Positions 1 through 6,648 of a stretch of 34,655 bases of DNA are shown in pieces. This DNA is from an uncultured Lachnospiraceae bacterium (GTDB taxonomy: Bacteria > Bacillota > Clostridia > Lachnospirales > Lachnospiraceae). A model generated the notes under the pieces. That model worked only from the letters and a program-made list of their open reading frames with translations, was not told where the DNA came from and did not search any database. Position 1 is the stretch's first letter, and each line of letters opens with the position of its first letter. Location of the stretch: NCBI GenBank assembly GCA_910585215.1, contig CAJUDQ010000015.1:1-34655 (forward strand), read 5' to 3'. Made by a program: the position numbers and the translations under genes.

Positions 1-108
1 TGAATTTACATCTGTTCCGCTTTTGATGCTGACATCATTGTTTTTCAGATAATCATGCATCATTTGTCTCATTGCAGCCTTTTGTGGGCTGTCGTTTTTT
101 CTTGCCAT
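1..108 (-). CDS. IS256-family transposase, N-terminal fragment cut by the window edge
   Basis: Thirty-six codons are visible, starting MARKNDSPQKAAMRQMMHDY, and the frame is open at the window edge. This lysine- and glutamine-rich N-terminus, with the following DYLKNND and DVNS, resembles the start of IS256-family (mutator-type, DDE) transposases, which carry out copy-out, paste-in movement of the element. The start is ATG at 108, with a GGAGG ribosome binding site at 116-120. The catalytic DDE residues are outside the window. The identification rests on the N-terminus plus the flanking inverted repeat. Whether the gene is intact cannot be judged here. Confidence 0.7.
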   Translation of the reverse strand, partial: MARKNDSPQKAAMRQMMHDYLKNNDVSIKSGTDVNS

Positions 109-114
109 AATAAT

Positions 115-156
115 ACCTCCAAACTGTGTAATTATATCTTACATCAGTTTGGAGGT
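115..156 (-). promoter_or_regulatory. Hairpin that can hide the transposase ribosome binding site
   Basis: A perfect 12-bp inverted repeat (ACCTCCAAACTG at 115-126, CAGTTTGGAGGT at 145-156) is separated by 18 nt. In a transcript that enters from outside the element, the 5' arm pairs with the arm holding the GGAGG site (116-120). A TATAAT sequence lies in the loop on the minus strand (131-136). An internal transcript starting about 7 nt after it would lack the 5' arm and leave the ribosome site free. The repeats are seen directly. The regulatory role is inferred by analogy with IS10 and IS50. No good -35 box was found. Confidence 0.55.
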
Positions 157-202
157 TTACACAATCTTTGGGATAGTCCCATCACTGTTCTAAGAGCATG
201 TC

Positions 203-227
203 AAAAACAGGCGGGCATACCGCCTGT
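203..227 (-). terminator. Rho-independent terminator of the DUF262-HEPN unit
   Basis: On the minus strand, an 8-bp GC-rich stem (ACAGGCGG/CCGCCTGT, 5-nt loop) is followed directly by TTTTT. It lies about 60 nt beyond the HEPN stop codon and ends the minus-strand unit before the insertion sequence. Confidence 0.75.
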
Positions 228-287
228 AATCATTGCTTTCTGACTTTATTTAATAAATTAAATTTTTGCAAAAAATCACCTAAATTT

Positions 288-917
288 TTAGATTAAATAT
301 AATTTTTCTGACAAATATTTTTCAAAATCTAAAATTAAAATATCAAAAATCTTTTGCAACATACTAACTTTATCTGAAACATTTTCATATTCTACTGTAA
401 TTCCATTTTCACCATGAGCTATTCTATTTCTTTGATTAACTAACTGATTAATTTCTCCTTTATATTCTATGCAATGATTATCCATAGCAAATTTCTCAAA
501 TATTATATTTAATTGTTTATAATTTAAATTTGATTTAGCTGTAAGTAATGCAGGATCAATATATAATTCCTTTTCATAATCATTAGTAAACTTTTCTATA
601 AATTGACAAGATTGCTCAAAACTCTGCTTTCCCGCAAGAGGTCTTAAAATATCTTGTAATGAAAATGTATATAATTCATGTCGAACTTTCTTTTTTTCTA
701 AATGCAAACCATTTAAATATGATATAAGTTGTTTAAAACTTTCAACAATAAAACCTTCCCAATGAGCATATATGTATGGTATACACATTCTATAATACTG
801 TTCTCTAACTTTCTCTGAATAGGTAGTCAAATCTAATTTTCCTATTCTTTTTAAATTTTCTAATTCCCTTACCCGCCACTCACGGCTAGCTATTATTTCA
901 TTAGTAAGTTGATGCAT
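288..917 (-). CDS. HEPN-like RNase, MAE_28990/MAE_18760 type
   Basis: This 209-residue protein resembles the MAE_28990/MAE_18760 HEPN family. The diagnostic motif is NQRNRIAHGE, giving the HEPN R-x4-H signature (R163 to H168), which in this superfamily forms the metal-independent RNase site of a dimer. A second family-like motif, AHWEGF, lies at residues 51-56. There is no signal peptide or membrane segment. Its start is 5 nt below the stop of the upstream DUF262 gene, and its ribosome site (GGAG) lies across that gene's last codons, so the two are surely co-transcribed and probably co-translated. The likely role is RNA cleavage in phage defence or as a toxin partner of the DUF262 protein. 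The target is unknown. The gene is far more AT-rich than the housekeeping genes of the window, which suggests transfer. Confidence 0.75.
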   Translation of the reverse strand: MHQLTNEIIASREWRVRELENLKRIGKLDLTTYSEKVREQYYRMCIPYIYAHWEGFIVESFKQLISYLNGLHLEKKKVRHELYTFSLQDILRPLAGKQSFEQSCQFIEKFTNDYEKELYIDPALLTAKSNLNYKQLNIIFEKFAMDNHCIEYKGEINQLVNQRNRIAHGENGITVEYENVSDKVSMLQKIFDILILDFEKYLSEKLYLI

Positions 918-922
918 TTTAT

Positions 923-1999
923 CTACTCCGTTATCCCCAATAAAATTTGTTTGGCTATTTTAACTTTATTAGTTATACTGGTAGGGTTACTGCTTGCTGA
1001 ACCAACATATTTATTAAATTCTTTTGATCCTTTTAATTTAACTATTTGTTTTCCTAACTTATTTATATCTATCTGCTGTAAGTCAACACTATTTTCTGAT
1101 AAACTCAGCATTATTGCATCATACATACTAGTAGAAAAATATCTTTTTTCTAATTTAAAAATATTTTGTTCTTTTAATTTATTAAGAACTTCCATAATTT
1201 CCTTAAACAAATTTTTATCTGACTCAACTTGATCTTTATCAAAGTACCTGCATTGATTCTCTAAATAATCATCCATATAATCTTGTATATTAGCCTGATT
1301 ATATCTGGTTCCCTTATTTTTCAAAACTAAATATCTCAATACCAATTCTTCATAGTACATCATCTCTTCGTTTGATTTACTGATATTTACTATTTCTCTA
1401 AAGACTTTATTACAAGATAATTGAGCTATAAAATCAGTATACCTACTATCTAGTCCTCTAAAAATGCAATTTCTAATCTCTTGTCTTGATAAACCTTCCC
1501 CACCAGTATTTAATCTTTTAAATAATTCATATCTCATTTTAAATTCACTTTCTTTAAGTATAATTTCAACTCTACATGGTGTGCGTTTTATTTGAAGTTT
1601 ATACTCTAAAGGTAATGTATCTATTGTAATATCTTTTAAACCTTTAATCAAACTCCCCTCTAGTAATTTTAATCCATTTTTGGGATAAGATTTTCCTTTT
1701 TCATCTTTTAATTCATTAAAAAATGCCAAAATTGTAGAAACTCTCTGTAATCCATCAATTAATTCCCATTTTCCATCAGTATTTGTTGCTACAAATATTG
1801 ATGGAAATGGAATCCCCAATAATATAGATTCAATAAAATCAGATTGTCTTTGTTGGTCCCATCGAAATGCTCTTTGATATTCTGGCGAAATTATGATTTC
1901 TTTATCTCTATACATATTGATTATCTCGCCAAATGACATATCCATTCTTTCAGATTTTATCTCTTGACGATATTTTTGAATTTCATTACTAATACTCAT
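923..1999 (-). CDS. DUF262 (GmrSD N-terminal/ParB-like) protein
   Basis: The 358-residue protein begins with a DUF262 domain. It has the YQRAFRW motif (41-47), the LLGIPFPSIF strand-helix (60-69) and the DG(x)QR nucleotide-binding motif as DGLQR (82-86, where DGQQR is usual). DUF262 domains are found in the GmrSD type IV restriction enzyme and in SspE and BrxU, where they bind or cleave NTPs and trigger an effector nuclease. Those proteins carry an HNH/DUF1524 nuclease C-terminally. Here the C-terminal half (about 190-358) shows no HNH motif that I can see, and a HEPN RNase is encoded just downstream. The start has a strong GGAGG site (2011-2015) and its own promoter. A sensor plus RNase-effector defence pair is the best reading. 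A modification-dependent or toxin-antitoxin role is also possible. Confidence 0.8.
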   Translation of the reverse strand: MSISNEIQKYRQEIKSERMDMSFGEIINMYRDKEIIISPEYQRAFRWDQQRQSDFIESILLGIPFPSIFVATNTDGKWELIDGLQRVSTILAFFNELKDEKGKSYPKNGLKLLEGSLIKGLKDITIDTLPLEYKLQIKRTPCRVEIILKESEFKMRYELFKRLNTGGEGLSRQEIRNCIFRGLDSRYTDFIAQLSCNKVFREIVNISKSNEEMMYYEELVLRYLVLKNKGTRYNQANIQDYMDDYLENQCRYFDKDQVESDKNLFKEIMEVLNKLKEQNIFKLEKRYFSTSMYDAIMLSLSENSVDLQQIDINKLGKQIVKLKGSKEFNKYVGSASSNPTSITNKVKIAKQILLGITE

Positions 2000-2092
2000 C
2001 TATTATTTTCCTCCATTTTTCCATTTATAATCAGGATTATTAATAAATCCTTCACTAATTTTACCCAAAACCTATTGTTTCTTTGTGATATT

Positions 2093-2121
2093 ATTTTATG
2101 TGATTTCTTTACTTGTGTCAA
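2093..2121 (-). promoter_or_regulatory. Sigma-A promoter of the DUF262-HEPN unit
   Basis: On the minus strand, a perfect -35 box TTGACA (2116-2121) is followed after 17 bp by TAAAAT (2093-2098). The leader to the DUF262 start is about 85 nt. The pair therefore has its own promoter and terminator, which makes it a self-contained cassette. Confidence 0.75.
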
Positions 2122-2217
2122 TATTATTTTATTTTCCTTTTTATTTATATACAAATTTGATTTTTCTATTTCTATTATCTTTTTACAGAATTAATATTTA
2201 CATGAAACAAAATCACA

Positions 2218-3228
2218 TTATATTTCCCACTCTTTTTCCCGTTCCTCATCAAACTTAAAATATTTGTAATCATTGTAATCCTTAATAACAGCATTTGGTC
2301 CCAAAAGGCATTGGGGACATTCATAAAATCTAGAATATTTTGGAACATCTGGAAGTATTTCATAAGCAATCTGATTATCCTCCAACTGTTTTTTTGTTAT
2401 CATAGTATCATACAAAAAACTTTTTACAAAAACCTCTTTCCCCTCTGAAAGTCTTTTCTTTATCAGCATTGCATTTAATCGAAAATATTTACTGACAGAT
2501 ATCATCTGCTTTGCAGATAATTTTTGAGATTTTATTATAATTTTAAAGCAGTTGTTTTTATTTATTATACACGAAGATATTATATTATCTTTTTTGGTAT
2601 GTAAAGAACATTGTACACAAAAATCTGTCTGTTCCTGTTGATATGTATTCTGTATTTCCAACGGATGTCTCTGAAAAAAATCATTTAAGTTATGAGGTGC
2701 ATTTTCATCTTTTTGTGTGCCTGCCAGATAAATATTCTGTCCGATGTCACATGCAAGCTTCTTTACCTGTTTATAATCATCAAGTAAAAGCAGTAAAATA
2801 GTATAAGTATCACTCTCCATTTCAAGCTGCGCAAGACACAGGCCTTTGGATTTCCATTTGCCATTTAATAATACACACCATTCTTCTATAGAATCATCTT
2901 CCTGAAACCATGCTTTACAAAAAGGAAATTTCTGTTTTTTCTTATCAGATACCTTTTTTATAAAATATGAAAAATCCTCAAATTCACATTTCCAGTCAAA
3001 TGCAGCAGCTATTGTTTGTTTCACAAGAGATTCTACCAAAACAATCCATTGTATGCAATTATAATCCTCCCCTGTTATAATTCCGCCAATATTTTTAAAT
3101 ATTTGATATTTTGTCCTATTTTCTTTATAGTACTGTTCTGTATTTTCGATACATTTTGACAATTCCACCAATATCTCCAAACAATTATTTGATAATATCT
3201 CTGCGATTTTCAAAATTTTTGAATCCAT
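2218..3228 (-). CDS. Uncharacterised protein with two CxxC motifs (weak DUF6630 resemblance)
   Basis: I do not firmly recognise this 336-residue protein. The middle part (about 70-165: FDWKCEFEDF, a leucine-rich LLNGKW segment, then ESDTYTILLLL) reminds me of DUF6630-type domains, but this is a weak impression. Two CxxC pairs, CVQC (204-207) and CPQC (304-307), could hold one metal ion. The protein is cysteine- and lysine-rich, with no signal peptide or membrane helix. The start is ATG with GGAG upstream. A possible promoter (CTGACA, 16 bp, GATAAC at 3271-3298) precedes it. It is followed by the DUF262-HEPN cassette on the same strand, but that cassette has its own promoter, so a functional link is not established. 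Confidence 0.45.
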   Translation of the reverse strand: MDSKILKIAEILSNNCLEILVELSKCIENTEQYYKENRTKYQIFKNIGGIITGEDYNCIQWIVLVESLVKQTIAAAFDWKCEFEDFSYFIKKVSDKKKQKFPFCKAWFQEDDSIEEWCVLLNGKWKSKGLCLAQLEMESDTYTILLLLLDDYKQVKKLACDIGQNIYLAGTQKDENAPHNLNDFFQRHPLEIQNTYQQEQTDFCVQCSLHTKKDNIISSCIINKNNCFKIIIKSQKLSAKQMISVSKYFRLNAMLIKKRLSEGKEVFVKSFLYDTMITKKQLEDNQIAYEILPDVPKYSRFYECPQCLLGPNAVIKDYNDYKYFKFDEEREKEWEI

Positions 3229-3271
3229 CGTCTTATCTCCAAATTTCTATAAAACACAATCTTCCCGACAG

Positions 3272-3394
3272 TTATCCTTTTCTGTTTAAAAATGTCAGAC
3301 AGTTATCAAGATGAACTCCCGAATAATTATTTTCCCGTTCAACCATATTTACCACCTTGTCCAAATCAGCCCAAAATAATTTATCTACTTCTTT
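3272..3394 (-). pseudogene. Possible remnant of a small gene
   Basis: A 40-codon open stretch reads KEVDKLFWADLDKVVNMVER and ends LDNCLTFLNRKG before a stop. It looks like real coding sequence in composition, yet it has no start with a ribosome site and is preceded in frame by TGA. An adjacent frame continues it upstream as FVLAVEKK, as expected if a frameshift broke an older gene. I cannot name the family. It lies between the CxxC protein and the GNAT gene and is probably a decayed accessory gene. Confidence 0.3.
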
Positions 3395-3453
3395 TCAACT
3401 GCCAAAACAAACGGCGTTTACATATACAATAAATCCTGACATTATCTGTTATA

Positions 3454-3921
3454 TTATATAATGTTATACTCCATCCACTTTCTAATTTCATGGAATCCAA
3501 CCGCCTCATAAAACTCTATTGCGGATTCATTAAACGACCATACATCTAATTCTATTTTATGGAACATTTTCTTTTTTGCTTCATCTTTCATAAACTCAAA
3601 CAATTCCTTTGCAACGCCCTGCCTTCTGAACGCTTTATCCACGGCAATTTCCTGTACATGATAAAATTCCCTGACAGTTCTGTATGGATTTTCAGGTCTT
3701 CTGATATATTCCACACATGCCATTCCGCATATCATTCCTTCGCGTTCTGCAACTAATATATCGCTGTTTTCTCCTGTTAATAATACATGTGCAAAATCCT
3801 GCAGCTCTTTACAAAATCCTGCTTTAAAAACATCAGGGCGGGCATCTACATGTATCTGATTTACCTGCTTTCTCAATTCATTTACTCTGTCTAAATCTTT
3901 TTCCTCTGCAAATCGTACCAT
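3454..3921 (-). CDS. GNAT-family N-acetyltransferase
   Basis: This 155-residue protein is one complete GNAT domain, which moves an acetyl group from acetyl-CoA to an amine. The CoA-binding motif A is clear: VQEIAVDKAFRRQGVAKELF (89-108), with the pyrophosphate-binding R-R-Q-G-V-A at 99-104. Motif B follows as ELDVWSFNESAIEFYEAVGF (124-143), including the usual N-x-x-A-x-x-F-Y-E-x-x-G-F. The substrate cannot be read from the sequence and could be a small molecule, an antibiotic or a protein. The ribosome site AGGAG lies just upstream of the ATG. A separate promoter, a mini-ORF and hairpins lie 100-400 nt upstream on the same strand, so expression may be controlled by an unusual leader. Confidence 0.85.
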   Translation of the reverse strand: MVRFAEEKDLDRVNELRKQVNQIHVDARPDVFKAGFCKELQDFAHVLLTGENSDILVAEREGMICGMACVEYIRRPENPYRTVREFYHVQEIAVDKAFRRQGVAKELFEFMKDEAKKKMFHKIELDVWSFNESAIEFYEAVGFHEIRKWMEYNII

Positions 3922-4014
3922 AATTTTAATCTCCTTTACTATTTTTGATAATTTTTTTAATTTGTAGTTATTTTCCGATTATCTTTATTTCCCCCTTTTG
4001 ATTATTGAAAGACA

Positions 4015-4049
4015 CAAAAAATGCATCAAACAAATCATTTAACCAATGC
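4015..4049 (-). terminator. Weak terminator-like hairpin before the GNAT gene
   Basis: On the minus strand, GCATTGG (4043-4049) can pair with the TTTGATGC arm (4023-4029) through 7 pairs including wobbles. It is followed by a run of T (4015-4021 read on the other strand). It would end or attenuate the transcript from the promoter at 4291-4319 before the GNAT gene. The stem is weak, so the call is tentative. Confidence 0.35.
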
Positions 4050-4201
4050 TTAAATTGATTGCTCCATGATATGTCTAATGCACCTTGCAAATGTGGGTAT
4101 TGAAAAGATTATAGAAATTACAAAAATTACATTCACCGAATTATGCACAGACATATCAGACCTATCTGTTGTGGCTGTGCATCCATTCCGGATTGTTACA
4201 G

Positions 4202-4264
4202 TCACAGACAAATACGTCTGTAATACAGATATCCATAATTCACTGTGTAATGTAAGTTCTGCAT
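4202..4264 (-). CDS. Possible 20-residue leader peptide or start of a decayed gene
   Basis: The ATG at 4264 has a well-placed AAGGAG ribosome site (4273-4278, 8-nt spacing) and lies 20 nt below the predicted start of a near-consensus promoter. The reading frame gives a tyrosine-rich 20-residue peptide beginning MQNLHYTVNY and then stops. A second frame over the same stretch stays open for about 70 codons to a TAA near 4042, including a hydrophobic run VIFVISIIFS, but it has no start. A frameshifted older gene is therefore also possible. I do not recognise either product. The expression signals are better supported than the peptide. Confidence 0.4.
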   Translation of the reverse strand: MQNLHYTVNYGYLYYRRICL

Positions 4265-4290
4265 TTTAATCTCTCCTTAAAATTTTCTAT

Positions 4291-4319
4291 ATTTTACTAT
4301 AAAAGAAAACGCCTGTCAA
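4291..4319 (-). promoter_or_regulatory. Sigma-A promoter of the structured leader before the GNAT gene
   Basis: On the minus strand, a perfect TTGACA (4314-4319) is separated by 17 bp from TAAAAT (4291-4296). It directs transcription toward the 20-codon reading frame and then the GNAT gene, about 370 nt downstream. Confidence 0.7.
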
Positions 4320-4385
4320 TTCTGATTTGTATTTTTTTAACCTTTTTATATCCCTCCGCTTTCACTAGGCTGTGTATATCTGTCT

Positions 4386-5327
4386 TCATTCATAAACTCT
4401 GACAGTATCAACCTCTCCTGAGAAACGATTCACCTCCCATACAGTATCAAAATAAGAAATATCCCCTGTTCTTTGTATACGCCTGTGAAGCACATCTGTA
4501 TCCACAAGAAATTCAACAATCGAGCCATTCGGGTTCTGCCTGTTTGTAGAATCTGTATGAATATCCTGCTTTAAATCCGCTACAATACACTGAATCACGT
4601 TTCCATTTTCCATAATAATATCCACAGCCTGTCCAACCGTAGTACTATAATAAGAACCTACTGCAACACAATACCTGTTATCCACCATACGCATCCCATA
4701 TGCGTCTGTGTCTGCCTGTTTCTGCAATTCATACTGCATAGATGTTGTATCAGTAATTGTCCGGTAATCCATATAACTTTTAAAAGAATTGTCCGGTGGA
4801 GTATCATAATCCATATAGGCTGATTCTAAATTTTCTACAGCCATGTCGGTTTCTTCTATAATATTTTCCTCCGCTTTTGCATCTGTTTCTATAATATTTT
4901 CCTCCACTTCCATATCCGTTTCTTCTGTGACATCTTCCTCTCCTGCTGCATCTGTTTCTTTCGCAGCATCTTCCTCTATTTCCACACCTTCCACATTTGT
5001 TTCTTTTATAATATCTTCTTTTACTTCCACATCTGCCTGCTCTGTAACAGCTTCACCCGTTTGCACATTTTCTTCTATGACAGCTTCCCTCATTTCAACA
5101 TCTACTTCTTCTATGGCAGCTTCCCTTACTTCACCGCTTAATTTTACATAAATTACGGGATTTTCTTCCACAACAGCCTGTAAGTCTATTGCTTCTGAAT
5201 TAGCCGCTTCTGAATTTACAGCCTGCGCTGTACTGCATGTAATAAAATCATTGCAGGTAAGAGTGCTGTATTGTGCCACAACAAAACATGTCAATGCTGC
5301 ACAATACAAATACTTTTTCTTTTTCAT
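4386..5327 (-). CDS. Secreted protein with acidic 12-residue repeats and a C-terminal beta-barrel-like domain
   Basis: The 313-residue protein starts with a typical signal peptide (KKKK, then the hydrophobic LYCAALTCFVVA, ending near residue 35). Residues 68-166 hold about eight degenerate 12-residue repeats of the form E-E-x-I/V-x-E-E-T-D-x-x-V, very rich in Glu and Asp. Residues 170-313 form a separate domain with YGMRMVDNRYCVAVGSYY and ADLKQDIHTDSTN, followed by SIVEFLVD. I recall this pattern from uncharacterised clostridial secreted proteins and suspect a double-psi barrel-like fold, but I cannot prove it. It probably acts at the cell surface or in the wall, with the acidic region as a spacer or cation binder. 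The ribosome site AGAGG is present. No enzyme motif is evident. Confidence 0.6.
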   Translation of the reverse strand: MKKKKYLYCAALTCFVVAQYSTLTCNDFITCSTAQAVNSEAANSEAIDLQAVVEENPVIYVKLSGEVREAAIEEVDVEMREAVIEENVQTGEAVTEQADVEVKEDIIKETNVEGVEIEEDAAKETDAAGEEDVTEETDMEVEENIIETDAKAEENIIEETDMAVENLESAYMDYDTPPDNSFKSYMDYRTITDTTSMQYELQKQADTDAYGMRMVDNRYCVAVGSYYSTTVGQAVDIIMENGNVIQCIVADLKQDIHTDSTNRQNPNGSIVEFLVDTDVLHRRIQRTGDISYFDTVWEVNRFSGEVDTVRVYE

Positions 5328-5537
5328 AATCTGATATACCTCTTTCCAATCAGTTATACTTATTTATTTATATTTTTATCTTCCTGCATTTTTCTATTCT
5401 TTTTCTGCAATATCAAAATCTTCCTGTTTTGCCTTGATATTGATAGATTTTCTGTTTGTGCTTCCAATATACAGTGCCTGCACCGTATTATTTCAAAAAA
5501 TATTACCTTTGAAATTTTTATAAAATATTTCTATACT

Positions 5538-5981
5538 CTACTTTCTTCCCGTAGACCCAAATCCTCCCTCGCCTCTCACTGTATCTGAAAGCTCATCTAC
5601 TTCCAAAAAATCTGCCCGAAGATATGGAGTAATCACCATCTGCGCAATGCGCTCCCCATGTTCTACTGTTACAGGCCCCTTTGAATGATTATACAGCGCA
5701 ACCATAATTTCCCCTCTATAGTCTGCATCAATCACTCCCACCTTATTTGCCGGAGCCAGTCCCTTTTTACAGGCCAGTCCGCTTCTCGCATAAATAAGCC
5801 CTGCAAATCCTTCCGGCACCTCCATTGCAATCCCCGTTTTAATAAATTCGGTTTCTCCCGCCTGTATTGTCACAGGCTCGTCCATACATGCATACAAATC
5901 TGCTCCGGCGGCCGATTGGCTCCCATAAGTCGGAAGAATCGCCTTTTTATTTAACTTTTTAATATTTACTCTCTCTGCCAT
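5538..5981 (-). CDS. dut: dUTP diphosphatase (dUTPase)
   Basis: The trimeric dUTPase hydrolyses dUTP to dUMP and pyrophosphate. This keeps uracil out of DNA and supplies the thymidylate precursor. All five family motifs are present: AGADLYA (25-31), ARSGLA (65-70), GVIDADYRGEI (82-92, with the catalytic Asp), ERIAQMVI (110-117) and the glycine-rich C-terminal arm RGEGGFGSTG (136-145). The length of 147 residues is normal. I chose the ATG at 5981 because AGGAG (5988-5992) sits 6 nt upstream. An in-frame ATG 24 nt earlier has a poorer site. It lies 64 nt below nrdG on the same strand and probably shares its transcript, which links two deoxynucleotide functions. Confidence 0.95.
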   Translation of the reverse strand: MAERVNIKKLNKKAILPTYGSQSAAGADLYACMDEPVTIQAGETEFIKTGIAMEVPEGFAGLIYARSGLACKKGLAPANKVGVIDADYRGEIMVALYNHSKGPVTVEHGERIAQMVITPYLRADFLEVDELSDTVRGEGGFGSTGRK

Positions 5982-6045
5982 CGTATTCTCCTGTTTATTA
6001 TTCATCTTATTTCCTGTTCAAAATTCTCTTCATAGTGAATCTTCC

Positions 6046-6579
6046 TCACTTCTGCCTCACTCCATCCCAGAGAATCACTTCTTTCTTCTGCAAAGACTCC
6101 TGCACCATAATAATCCGCTGATTGGAAGACCCCTTGAATCTCAAGGAAGGCTTATGCAGCTCTTCCATATATTCTCCATCTACCAGAACATCTACATATG
6201 AAAGAAATTCCTTCATCTCCTCTATCTCATTTATCATTCTTCCCAAAATATCCCTCTCAAAATCATATCCTGTATAACACCATACAGATTTTTTTGGACA
6301 CACTTCTCTTATCCTTCGAAGCAGCGGCAACAATCCCTTTTGATTTTCAGGTTCCAAAGGCTCTCCTCCCAAAAGTGTCAGCCCCGCAATATAATCCCCT
6401 TTCACATAATCCACAATCTCCTCTATCTCCTTTTCCGTAAAAGGTTCCCCATACTCAAAATCCCATGCCTCCTGATTAAAACAATTTTTACAATAATGTC
6501 TACACCCGCTTACAAACACCGACATCCTCACCCCCGGACCATTTGCAACATCCATTCTCTTAATCGATGCATAATTCAT
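6046..6579 (-). CDS. nrdG: Anaerobic ribonucleoside-triphosphate reductase activating protein
   Basis: NrdG is the radical-SAM activase that places the glycyl radical on the anaerobic (class III) ribonucleotide reductase NrdD. The N-terminus has the cluster-binding Cys triad CRHYCKNC (C26, C30, C33), which is the radical-SAM CxxxCxxC pattern. NGPGVRMSVFVSGC before it and LLGGEPLEPEN (SAM-binding GGE) after it fit the family. The length of 177 residues is typical. The start has a GAGGAG site. The reductase gene nrdD, often adjacent, is not in the window. It is followed by dut. At least two promoters, and perhaps four promoter-like units, precede it. Confidence 0.93.
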   Translation of the reverse strand: MNYASIKRMDVANGPGVRMSVFVSGCRHYCKNCFNQEAWDFEYGEPFTEKEIEEIVDYVKGDYIAGLTLLGGEPLEPENQKGLLPLLRRIREVCPKKSVWCYTGYDFERDILGRMINEIEEMKEFLSYVDVLVDGEYMEELHKPSLRFKGSSNQRIIMVQESLQKKEVILWDGVRQK

Positions 6580-6619
6580 AAATTTCTCCTCAATTCTTCC
6601 TTATTTTTCCACAAAGCAC

Positions 6620-6648
6620 ATTCTATCACACTTTACTGTCCTTCTCAA
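6620..6648 (-). promoter_or_regulatory. Proximal sigma-A promoter of nrdG
   Basis: On the minus strand, TTGAGA (6643-6648), a 17-bp spacer and TAGAAT (6620-6625). It lies about 40 nt above the nrdG start. Confidence 0.7.

Larger units (their letters stand above)
1..180 (-). mobile_element. Left end of an IS256-family insertion sequence
   Basis: This is the 5' end of an insertion sequence whose body lies outside the window. It contains the start of a transposase gene reading out of the window and, beyond the gene, a terminus that reads GGGACTATCCCAAAGATTGT inward from position 180. That terminus resembles the terminal inverted repeats of IS256-family elements of clostridia. The outer boundary is placed at 180 from this similarity. 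The other end and the target-site duplication cannot be seen, so the boundary is an inference. Confidence 0.75.
3922..4385 (-). other. Gene-poor stretch with nested RNA hairpins
   Basis: Apart from the promoter, mini-ORF and weak terminator listed separately, the minus-strand RNA here contains ACAGAC/GTCTGT around a 6-nt loop (about 4214-4231). It also contains an 8-bp perfect pair ATGCACAG/CTGTGCAT (about 4143-4182), which encloses a smaller CAGA/TCTG hairpin. This spacing of stems suggests a folded leader or small RNA. I could not match it to a known riboswitch class by eye. Confidence 0.4.

Noticed and set aside
4066..4269. Open frame of 67 codons on the plus strand
   Set aside because: It lacks a ribosome site and lies antisense to a stretch with a strong minus-strand promoter, ribosome site and hairpins, so it is probably a shadow.
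4843..5151. Serine-rich plus-strand open frame
   Set aside because: It is the complement of the Glu/Asp repeat region of the secreted protein; the low complexity keeps the opposite strand open.
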